DNA of 64,000 bases from Deltaproteobacteria bacterium (lineage in GTDB: Bacteria > Myxococcota_A > UBA796 > CAJQPC01): contig JADKFE010000019.1 of NCBI GenBank assembly GCA_016717595.1, forward strand, positions 53,379 to 117,378, written 5' to 3'. Under the pieces are notes generated by a model. It worked only from the letters and a program-made list of their open reading frames with translations, ran no database searches and was not told the origin of the DNA. Within the stretch, counting starts at the first letter, position 1. Each line of letters starts with the position of its first letter. Made by a program: the position numbers and the translations under genes. This document shows positions 56,376-64,000 of this stretch, in pieces.

Positions 56376-56424
56376 CTCCTCTCCTCAGTGGGTTGCTGAG
56401 AAGACCTGCTCCCGAAGGACCGAA

Positions 56425-56469
56425 GTGTCACCTATGTCCTGGCGCGAAAGTGTCACCTATGTCTTGGCG
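56425..56469. repeat. Direct repeat GTGTCACCTATGTCYTGGCG at the IS right end
   Basis: Two copies (56425-56444 and 56450-56469) with one C/T difference and a 25-base period. They lie upstream of the transposase and include the family-like terminal motif; possibly the transposase binding site. Confidence 0.75.
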
Positions 56470-56581
56470 TCAGACCCAGGGGGCGGCCCACCCCCGCGTC
56501 CAACGCCCTGTTTGCTTGCCCCCTAAGTTGTGCGGCCTCACGCCGCCGCGTCGTGGAGCCCGCTTGTCCTCTAAACCTCCA

Positions 56582-57127
56582 ATGGATCTTCTTAGAGAGC
56601 TGGCTGATCTCTACCCCACCCAGAGCAGCACCGTCGCGCTCTGGGAGCGGGCCGGGGGCAGCGCCCGGGAGGTAGCGGAGCTGAGTCGCCCCGTCGATCG
56701 TTGGCAGGCTGTCTGGGGGCACAGCGCGCGGGGCGCCTCGGTCACCCCGGCCGCCCTGCTCCGCGCCGCCTGGGAGGACCAGCCGAACAACACGCGCCTC
56801 CTCAAGGCGCTCGTCGCGGAGCTGCCCCACCACACGGACCCAGAGCTTGTGCGAGCGGCGGAGCGGCTCGTCGCGCGCTTGGCAGACCAGGCTCAAGACG
56901 GGGTGGGGGTGATCGAGCTGCTGGCGGAGTGGGAGGAGCGCGATCCGGCGCGAACTTTTGCGGCGATCTGTCCGGCCGTTGAGCGTGGGCTCGTCCCGGA
57001 GCGGCGCGCCGCCCTGAAGGAGCGCCTGCGGGCCCCTGTCGCGCAGGGCCTCGTCAACGGGGCGGTGCAGGCCGGCGTGGGCCAGGCGGTGAAGGTGGTG
57101 CTTGACACGCTGAACGAGATGATCTGA
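56582..57127 (+). CDS. EAD1 (effector-associated domain 1) protein
   Basis: A 181-residue helical protein. Residues 1-80 match EAD1: LADLYP, LWERAGGSAREV, RW..VW, and LLRAAWEDQPNNTRLL. EADs are adaptor domains that bring conflict-system components together. The rest is helical and ends with a Gly/Gln/Val-rich stretch (VNGAVQAGVGQAVKVV). No catalytic effector domain is seen. It is the first gene of the locus, 38 bases upstream of the GASH-like gene, and is intact. ATG 56582 has a poor ribosome-binding site. Confidence 0.72.
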   Translation: MDLLRELADLYPTQSSTVALWERAGGSAREVAELSRPVDRWQAVWGHSARGASVTPAALLRAAWEDQPNNTRLLKALVAELPHHTDPELVRAAERLVARLADQAQDGVGVIELLAEWEERDPARTFAAICPAVERGLVPERRAALKERLRAPVAQGLVNGAVQAGVGQAVKVVLDTLNEMI

Positions 57128-57165
57128 ACGACGAGCTGGGCGGCGAGAGGCCGCAGAGGTGAAGG

Positions 57166-58491
57166 ATGTCGAGTTTCTTGGTGGAGATGAGCAAGGCGGG
57201 GCTGGACCTTCAGCTTCAGGGCGATGACAGCCGCTTGGAGAAGTACGAGGCCGCCTCAGAGGCACTCGCCGAGCGGTTGGCCGACGATCCCGCCGCGTAT
57301 GTTTGCGCGGTCCTCGCGGGACTAGACCCCGACACCCCTGCGGATGACGCCGCGCTAAAGCTCGCCCAGGAGGCGCTGGTCGAGAGCTGGCCCTCGGTGG
57401 AGTCGATCTTCAAGGACGCGCCGCGGGGCATCTACCGCGCCTTGCTGCTCGACGCCTGCGGCGCGGCCGAGCGTGATGACGCGGCAGCCATCGTCTGGTT
57501 GACCGCCGCCGACACCTTGCCGATGTGCCGTCTGGGGCGGCAGAAGGCGCCTGTGGAGGGGTTGCTGACGCGGCTCGCGGAGCGGGTGGAGAGCAAGGCC
57601 GTGGGGGCGCCCTGCCGCGCCAAAGGCGGCGCCGAAGGTCGAAGTGAAGGTGGGGTGGAGGCGCTGTCGAAGGCCCTGGCTCCTATCAAGGTTAACCGAG
57701 ACGCCCTCGCCCGTCGTGTCGAAGCGGCGGTGGGGCCTTCAACAGGACCAACACCCCGCCGTTGGTGAATCCGAATCCTCACTGGCCGAACAAGCCCAGA
57801 CATTGGGAGCTGGAGTTCGCCGACCGAATGGCCCCCCTCCTCGCCGACCAGCTCGACATGGTGCTCAAGAAGAACGCCGAGCTCGGCGACACCCTCCAAG
57901 CGTCCCTCACCACCTCCCAAACTGCCCTGGCCACCTCCGTCACCCAGGCGCTCACCGCCCAACAAGACTGGGTGCAAAAGGCCATCGCCTCGGCCAAGGC
58001 CCAACAAGACGCCGAGCGCCTGCGTGTCTCGGCGCTGTGGTGGTCGGAGGCGCTCTACTCCCCACGCCTCCGGCGCAGCTATCGAGAGCTGCCCCCTGTC
58101 GCTCGCCGCCGTAGTGATGGCGTTAGACCTGATCAACCTCACGCCGCGACTGCCCCCTGCCAGCGTCGGTTACCTCCTCGCCGAGACCGTCGGCCGCTTG
58201 CCCGAGGCCGGGTTTGACCGTCAACGCCCCTTGGCGGCGTGGCTGAACGCCCTGCGCGGCGCGACCGGCGTTGACCTTGGCAAAATCGGCGCCACGCTCT
58301 GCGCACCCCCAGCCCACGGTCGGGTGAGCGTACGCGACGTGCTCACCGCGACGCTCCGGGGTAGCGCGGTGGACGCCACGCTGCTCAAGCGTCTGCCGGG
58401 CGGCGCAGACACGCCGATGAGCCTGCCCAACCTCGCCCACGCCCTCTTTCGCCAGGAGAAGGCGCTGCTCCTCGCCGGAGGCGCGCCGTGA
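57166..58491 (+). CDS. GTPase-associated helical (GASH-like) protein, two frame changes
   Basis: Assembled from three frames. Part one (from ATG 57166) has SRLEKYEAASEALAERL...AALKLAQEALVESWPSV and a helical repeat. Part two has WPNKPRHWELEFADRM and the conserved ALWWSEALYSPRLRRSYREL. Part three continues as LSLAAVVMALDLINLTPRLPPASVGYLL. The frames join if one G near 57734 is restored and one C near 58091 removed, giving 441 residues. The stop overlaps the GTPase start as GTGA. The pattern fits the helical partner of the double-GTPase systems; its biochemistry is unknown. Confidence 0.62.
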
Positions 58492-59439
58492 GCGCGCCCT
58501 GCGGCAATCCCCGAGACTGCTATGAGCACGAGGGCGAGCAGTGCGCGTTGGGTGAGCTCCGATCGAGCTGTCCCTACGCGAAGGGCAGCGCGGAGAAGAC
58601 TGAAGCGCCGGTTCAGGGCACGGATGACGAGAGCGGGCGCGTGTGCTGGAACGGTCAGACCTTAGGGCTTGACGATCTGGGCAACCTGACCCCAAGGGCG
58701 CGCTCCATCACCCTCGGCGTGCTCGGGGATCATGACGCCGGGAAGACGACGATGCTGATCGGGGCGTACCTCGCGCTCCTGCGGGGAGAGCGGCTCGCGG
58801 CGGCGCGCTTCGCGGGCTCTCGCACCTTGGGGGCCTGGGAGGCGCTGGCGTCTTGGTCGAGGTTCTCCGACGCGACACAGCGCGCGAGCTTCCCGCCGCA
58901 CACGTCCATCGGCGCGGGGCGCACGCCAGGGCTGCTGCACCTCGCCCTGCGACGGGGAGATGGGTCGTCTCGGGACACGCTCCTCATCGACGCGCCCGGG
59001 GAGTGGTTCTCGCGCTGGGCGACGGACGAGTCTGCGGCGGCGGCGGAGGGCGCGCGGTGGGTGGTGGAGCACGCCGACGTGCTCGTGGTGGTGCTGGACA
59101 GCCAGCGCCTCACGGGCGAGCGGCGGGGGGCGGCCCGTGGGGACGCCCAGCGGCTCATCGAGCGCCTGGGGAACCACCGGGCCGGGCGGCCTGTCTTGGT
59201 GGTCTGGACCAAGGCCGATCACCAGCCACCCGACGGGATCCGTCGTCAGGTGCAGGAGACGTACCGCGGCACCTGCCGGGGCGAGCTCGGCAAAGACGAC
59301 GACCGAGCGTCCCCAGGCCCTCGCGGCGGCGATCTCACGGCGATCCGCCTGGGCTGGGACGCCCCCACGGCGCGCTCCTATCCTCGCGCCCACGGGCGAG
59401 GATCCCTTCTTGTTTTATCGAGGCGCTTATGGACGCTGA
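58488..59439 (+). CDS. Double-GTPase-2-like GTPase, one frame change near 59364
   Basis: The N-terminus has four Cys (5, 11, 19, 28; CGNPRDC...C...C) resembling a zinc ribbon. The GTPase core shows G1 GDHDAGKT (80-87), G3 DAPGEWF and G4 VWTKAD. In the frame ending at 59439 the tail reads APILAPTGEDPFLFYRG, a conserved-looking end; removing one C from the run at 59362-59366 joins it to the core. It overlaps the GASH-like gene (GTGA) and the next GTPase gene by 11 bases. GTP hydrolysis probably controls assembly or signalling. Confidence 0.72.
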
Positions 59440-60291
59440 CGAGCTGATGATCTTGGGCAAGCCCGCGAGCGGCAAGACCCACTACGGCGGGCAGCTCTAC
59501 GGGCGCCTTCAGCGGCAGCGCGGGGTGCTGACCTTACAATCGGGCGTCGGGACACCGAAGGACCTGAGCCTCTTTGAGGACGTGCTCAAGTCACTTCAGA
59601 ATGGCCAAGCCGCAGAGCACACCTCGGCGGCGACCTGGGACGAGCTCGCGCTCCCCCTCCAGACCACGTCGGGGCGGCGCGTCAACCTCGCCTGGCCCGA
59701 CTACGGCGGCGAGCAGGTAGACCTCATTCGACGACAGCGACGCGCCCCGCCGTCCTGGCAGGCCCGGCTGAAGAGCTCGACGGGCTGGGTGCTGCTCATT
59801 CGCCTGAACGCGGAGACGACTTACCCTGACGCGCTGGAGGAGCTCTTATCACGCGGTGAGCGTACCGCGACGGCTCCCGCTGAGCGGGACGAGGCGAGGC
59901 TGAGCGTCTGGGACGCCAACGCCATGTGGGTGGAGCTGATGCAGCTCCTGCTCCATGTGGCCGGGATCGGCAGCGTGCGCCGGGTGAAAGAGAAGCGTCT
60001 GTGTGTGCTGCTCTCCTGCTTTGATGAGCTGGACGTTGGTGAGCGTGTACCGATCGACGTGCTTCGGGATCACCTGCCGTTGTTCGCGGCCTACCTGGAG
60101 AGCGTCTGGGCGCCCGAGGACTTAGGCGTCTGGGGGCTCTCCGCCCTCGGTGAGCCCCTCGACAAGGACAGCGCCAACGAGGGCTTCATCGACGATGGCC
60201 CCGAGAGCAAGGCTGGGTGGTGCTCCCCGATGGCGGCGCCCGAGACCCGGATCTCACCTTGCCATTGGCCTGGCTCTTGGAGCGCCGATGA
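59429..60291 (+). CDS. Double-GTPase-1-like GTPase, one frame change near 60212
   Basis: The protein starts with MILGKPASGKTHYGG, a P-loop (residues 10-17), and has LAWPDYGGEQV as G3-like segment and LLSCFDELD as a possible G4. A Trp-rich middle part follows. The end GWVVLPDGGARDPDLTLPLAWLLERR is in another frame; adding one G near AAGG at 60211-60214 rejoins it and brings the stop to 60289-60291, overlapping the GAP1 ATG (ATGA). It is the partner GTPase of the previous gene. Confidence 0.7.
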
Positions 60292-62701
60292 GCGTATGGG
60301 TTCGCGCCCGGTATGGTGACGTCAACAACGCCCACGGCCTCGTGCGGGTCGAGGGCGTTGAACGACGGGATCTGCCGGAGGAACTAGGCTCGCTCACCGA
60401 CCGGCCACCGGGCACTCCCAGCCGGGGAGAGGTCTGGTGGCCCGCGGTCGGGTGTGGGCCCGTGGGCGATTGGTGGGCCTGCTGGTGGTGCTTGCCTGAT
60501 CAACGCGGCCCGCCGGGGTGGCATGGTGAAGACGGAGGTCGCGCTCTGCCCGCTGGCGGAGGTGGGTGAGGTGGACGACCTCCGACCGACGCTCTGCGCG
60601 CTCAGCGGCCTCGCGGAGCTCCCGGCGCCCTCCGATGAGCAGCTCGTGGCGGTCTGGGAGGCCCTCCTCGCGGCCGACGCGGAGGCGGTCGTGCTGCCAG
60701 ATCACCGCTGCTCCCGGGGTGATCGCCGCGATCTGGGCGCGCCTTTGGCCCGCCGCGCGCCGCGCCTTCGCGCCCGCGCCGCGCTCAGCCCCCGCAGGGG
60801 CGCCCGGCGCCGGGCCCTGGCTGTACGGCATCCCCGAGGGTAGGCGACTGGAGTGGGCGCCGAGACGGCTCGTGACGCGAGGTGAGCCCACCGCCACGCC
60901 CAGCCGAGCCGTCCGCTGGCTGCTCGGCGGGGAGGACGCAACCTTGGAGCGGGTGCGCGACGCCTGCGCGCCCGAGGCCCCTCGGCTCAGGATCAACCAA
61001 GCCGCGCGGATCGCCGACCAGATCGAGCGGTTTCAACGCTCGGATGACCCAGCCGATGGCTTCGCTGTCGCCAGGGCCTTGGCGCCGATCGCCCCCAGCC
61101 CAGGGGTCTTGACCCACCTCAAGGACGCGGCGATGGCCGCCATGCTCCGGGGCTACAGACGGGCTCGTTTGACCTGCCGAGACGCCTGCGCAGCCTTCCC
61201 GCCAGCCCCATTTGGCGCCGAGGCGCGGCTCCTCGAGGCGCTTAGGGGATGGGTCGCGCGGTTCGCGCCCAGCCTAAGCCCTGAAGACGCCCCGATCCTG
61301 CTGAGCGGGCCGAAACAGCCCAAACCCTGCCTTGGTGGTGTGACGCGACCCAGTCCGCGCTCAAGAGCACCTCACGCTGGGAATCCAGAGTGGACCGGCG
61401 CCGCTCTGCGCTGGCTGTCCTGGGAGGGCGAGGTGTTCGCGCTGGACGGGCCTGCTCCCCCACGGATACAGCTACGGAGTCGCGGCTCATGGCGCAGCTC
61501 GAGGGCGTGGCGTTGGTGAGCCACCGCCCCTCATGCGGCGGGCGCGAGCGCGGCGCTGGTCCTGCCTTCACGCGGCGCTCTTAAAGACGACCCGCCCGCC
61601 GAGCGAGGCCATCGCGGCGCAGCGAGTTTTCCCCGAGGATCCGCTGCCCGGCCTGCGCTGGCTCATCGGCGCGCTGCCCGCCGTGGAGGGTGTCCGGGCG
61701 TATGTTCAGGCGCCAGACGCGACTCTGTGCGCCCTCGTCGTTCAGCGCACGAAGGCCGAACCGGCGTCGCTCGTTGGACTCGACCCCAGCGAGGCCCCTT
61801 GGCGCGCGCTCTGGTCCGCGCACGTCATGGCGGGCGGCGCCCCTTGGCCACCCGGGGTAGACAAGGCGGCGTTGTGTCAGTCGCTCCTCCAGGCGCTGCA
61901 AACCGCGGAGGAGCCGTTGGGTGTGGTGCCCAAGATCGCCGAGGACCTCGCGCCGCACGTCTTTCGGGGCACCGCGCGCGCGGCGCTGTGGGCGCGTCTC
62001 AGCGCCGAGAGCACCCGAGCCTTAATCCCCAGGGTCGTTACCCTGCTGAATGAGGCCCTTGAGCGGGGCGACGTACGAGCCCGCCTGAGCCGGAGCTGCT
62101 CGCGGCGCTGCTCGTCTTATGGCGTCAGCGGTCCCCAAGCCGGAGGTGCTCATCCGCTTGCTCCAGTGGGGGCTCCTGACGGACGAGGCGCAGGTGTGCA
62201 GTGGATCTCGTCGTGGCCGACCTCGGCGCTTGTGCGGCACGCCCACCCCGTCGGCGAGCTGGCGCTGAGCCGTCGCTGGGCGAAGCTCGCGGAGCTGCTC
62301 TACAGTTCTCGGTATCGGGACAAACAGATTGGTCAGGCGGCGCTGTCGTGCATCGACCTGCTCTCCATCTCAGGGCATCTACCTTCGCTAGTCATTTGGG
62401 GTTGGGGCGGAACGCCCACGACGAGAACCAGCTCATTCGGCGGGTAGCAGACCTTGGCGCAGAGTTCGCGCCTGATCGGCTGGAGTTTTCTGGGAGGCCG
62501 CGGGGGAAACCCAAGCAACTAAGCAACCAGCCTGATTGGTCCTCAGCATGGAGAGAAGCTGCCCGATTTGCCCACCATGGCAAGCTGGACGGTGGCCTTC
62601 ATGCGCTCTCAAGAGCTCTCCTCGACGAGTTCCCCCGTAATGGCGATCTCAGAGAGCTAACCGACCTGCTCGCCAAAAAACACCACCGCGACAAACCGTA
62701 G
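60288..62701 (+). pseudogene. GAP1-like protein of the GTPase system, several frame changes
   Basis: The start MSVWVRARYGDVNNAHGLV and the segment RGGMVKTEVALCPL fit GAP1 N-terminal domains. Later parts (VIAAIWARLWPAARRAF, RWLLGGEDATLERVR, INQAARIADQIERF, AQLEGVALV, LRWLIGALPAVEG, ALLVLWRQR, DENQLIRRVADL, HALSRALLDEFP) are spread over all three frames. At least six shifts are needed, near 60480-60510, 60690, 61310-61450, 61525, 62080 and 62200-62400. The total span corresponds to about 800 residues, a usual GAP1 size. Stop codons do not interrupt the pieces, so errors in the sequence are possible. Confidence 0.6.
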
Positions 62702-62712
62702 GATCTCCACCC

Positions 62713-63282
62713 ATGCCCGTCCCGATGGACCTCATCAACACCCTCGCCGACCTCTACCCCGAGACCCGCGACGCGCGCGCCTTGTGGGAGCGCGCCGGAG
62801 GGCGGGGCCGTGAGGTCGAGAGCAACCCCAACGCCCGAGACCTCTGGCAGAGGCTCTGGCGACAGAGCAGCCAAGGCGCCTCGGTCACGCCCGAGGCTCT
62901 GCTGAAGGCGGCGCTGGCGGACAACGAAAACAACGCGGTCCTCAAGGGCGCGCTGCTCACGGTCCCGAAGATTCAACAGGCGCCGGTCATCACGCAGGCG
63001 GAGACCCCGCAAGGGCGGCGCCCGGTGGAGCTCGCCGCGCTGCTCAGCTCGTTGTTCTCCGCCGCAGAGCTTCGTATCTTCCTCTACCATCTCCCGGGCG
63101 GACGCGAGCTGGACAACGCCCTGCCCGGCGCTGTGACGCCCCTCTCTGAGCTGTCCCATGAGGCCAGCAAGCTCCTCATCAAACGTGGCCATCTGGGGGA
63201 CGGGCTGTTCAAGGCACTTCTCGGTGAGCGCCCGGGACGCGCGGCGGACATCGAGGCCGTGAAGCGACGGTTGGTGCCCTGA
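62713..63282 (+). CDS. EAD1 protein with additional helical adaptor-like domain
   Basis: A 189-residue protein closely related to the first EAD1 (LADLYPETRDARALWERAGG, LLKAALADNENNAVLK). It adds about 80 residues with PVELAALLSSLFSAAELRIFLYHLPGG...LPG...ELSHEASKLLIKRGHL...LLGERPGR. That stretch resembles the death-fold-like or EAD-type adaptors often seen in myxobacterial conflict proteins. It is intact and lies 11 bases after the GAP1 stop. It probably recruits an unlinked effector. A second ATG at 62725 aligns with the start of the first EAD1 protein. Confidence 0.7.
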   Translation: MPVPMDLINTLADLYPETRDARALWERAGGRGREVESNPNARDLWQRLWRQSSQGASVTPEALLKAALADNENNAVLKGALLTVPKIQQAPVITQAETPQGRRPVELAALLSSLFSAAELRIFLYHLPGGRELDNALPGAVTPLSELSHEASKLLIKRGHLGDGLFKALLGERPGRAADIEAVKRRLVP

Positions 63283-63622
63283 TGCTCGTGAGGGGGGCAA
63301 GGACTGGGCAGCGTTGATGGTTGAGGTGAGCAGCGTGTCGCCTCAAGCCATCCCGGCACCATGTTGGCGGCGCAGCCCCAAGGGGAGATGGGCGCTGGAA
63401 AACAACAAAGACCGAGGCGGCGCCGATGAGGGCGGGGACCAAGCGAACGCAGGGCGTGACTCTATTGCGTCGTAATAGACCTTCTCGGCATGTTCTGATC
63501 TGACACCGCTGGGCCCAGGGCGACCTGTACTGAGGGCAGACGATGAGCCAACATCACGATGCCCTGAGACGCAACAAACGCCGGGAGTGGTTCGCGGCGC
63601 CCCCTTGTACGGGAGAACGTCT
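63283..63622. other. Intergenic region, 340 bases, with an inverted repeat
   Basis: No gene of quality. TCTATT at 63461-63466 and AATAGA at 63474-63479 are inverted around seven bases, a possible operator or hairpin. The region is less GC-rich than its surroundings in parts. Confidence 0.4.
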
Positions 63623-64000
63623 TCACTCGTCCTTCGCCTTCGCGCCGCGCCGCGGTGACAGCAAGACGCTTGCGCGCTCGATCACGGGCCAAGCCTCCTC
63701 GACGAGCCGCGCCGCGAGATCCTCGTAGGCGTCTCCTTCGTTCAAGACCTGTTCTGAGAGGTAGAGGTAGGTCTCGTCACGGAGCCGGTAACGAGGCTCC
63801 GGGTCAAGCAGGGCCTCAAGCGCGTCGAGGTGGACCTCCGGCGCCTCAATGTATGCGTAGAGCGCGTACCTTGCCCCTGACCGATCAGGCTCAATCGACA
63901 CACCGACGAAGAGCGTCTTACCGGTGGTCTTGACGAGCTGCCTTGACCACCATCGCTGCTGTGCGAGCGTCCGAGAGTCAGGCTTCCGGCCCAACAAACC
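63623..64000 (-). CDS. Unknown protein, truncated at the window edge
   Basis: The frame is open to the edge and ends at 63623. It encodes WWSRQLVKTTGKTLFVGVSIEPD, a beta strand-rich stretch (YALYAYIEAPEVHLDAL), LYLSEQVLNEGDAYEDLAARLVEEAW, and a Lys/Arg-rich tail. I do not recognise it. It faces the conflict locus from the other side; its upstream part lies outside. Confidence 0.5.
   Translation of the reverse strand, partial: GLLGRKPDSRTLAQQRWWSRQLVKTTGKTLFVGVSIEPDRSGARYALYAYIEAPEVHLDALEALLDPEPRYRLRDETYLYLSEQVLNEGDAYEDLAARLVEEAWPVIERASVLLSPRRGAKAKDE

Larger units (their letters stand above)
55004..56472 (-). mobile_element. IS481-type insertion sequence (right end supported, left end tentative)
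   Basis: The transposase is intact. On the right the family-like terminal motif ACATAGGTGACAC (minus strand) lies near 56450-56465, and the boundary TGACGCC is at 56472. On the left a related sequence (GACACCTGGGTGACAG at 55012-55027) may be the other end. Target duplications could not be identified, so boundaries are approximate. Confidence 0.55.

Noticed and set aside
58853..59428. The in-frame extension upstream of the second GTPase
   Set aside because: The region codes for the first GTPase in another frame; the P-loop protein starts well at ATG 59429.

Overview
The window is a GC-rich, densely packed bacterial chromosome segment that most likely comes from a Myxococcota (delta-proteobacterial) lineage. 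The evidence is phylum-style: two C-terminal MYXO-CTERM-like sorting tails (Cys, hydrophobic stretch, Arg cluster; ends at 208 and 5134), many Asp/Thr-rich lipoproteins, MopE-like and thrombospondin type 3 Asp-rich repeats, and effector-associated (EAD) conflict genes. The genus cannot be named from sequence reading alone. I saw no rRNA, tRNA or CRISPR array.

Layout. 1-5165: a CPBP membrane protease, a SlyD-like FKBP, a Tat-exported gluconate-dehydrogenase-type pair (subunit 3 plus a frameshifted GMC oxidoreductase), an M14 carboxypeptidase and a VOC protein. 5134-12286: a large M36 metalloprotease, CoaB-like ligase, APS kinase, LysR regulator, EamA transporter and two Hsp20 genes. 12529-25005: POT peptide transporter, lipoprotein, class I aldolase, two tandem TlpA-like lipoproteins, two coupled cyclic-nucleotide-domain proteins, leucyl aminopeptidase, endonuclease III and clpS-clpA. 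25093-44322: surface and lipoprotein genes (a VWA/TSP3 protein, a MopE-repeat/Gly-rich giant), M20 peptidase, a GH57-like protein, RidA, two coupled radical SAM enzymes, an HTTM-like membrane cassette, a lipase and YaeQ. 44368-54841: sulfatase, release factor 3, an EEP-fold lipoprotein, a pseudouridine synthase, a J-like/HTH fusion, SelA and a large sensor histidine kinase.

55004-63282 is the accessory region. An IS481-type element borders a GTPase-centred conflict locus: EAD1 protein, GASH-type helical protein, double-GTPase-2-like, double-GTPase-1-like, GAP1-like, then a second EAD1 protein. All run on the plus strand, and the core genes are coupled by GTGA/ATGA overlaps or a short overlap. 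The naming follows the ternary conflict systems inferred by comparative genomics. No obvious toxic effector is visible in the window, and the four core genes carry many single-base frame changes, whereas both EAD1 genes are intact.

Recurring themes. Apparent one-base indels, mostly in G or C runs, interrupt otherwise good genes (GMC oxidoreductase, Gly-rich lipoprotein, prfC, J-like/HTH, the conflict core). This points to assembly errors unless reads show otherwise. TATACT-type -10 boxes recur just before genes, and three sit six or seven bases from the start codon, which suggests leaderless transcripts.
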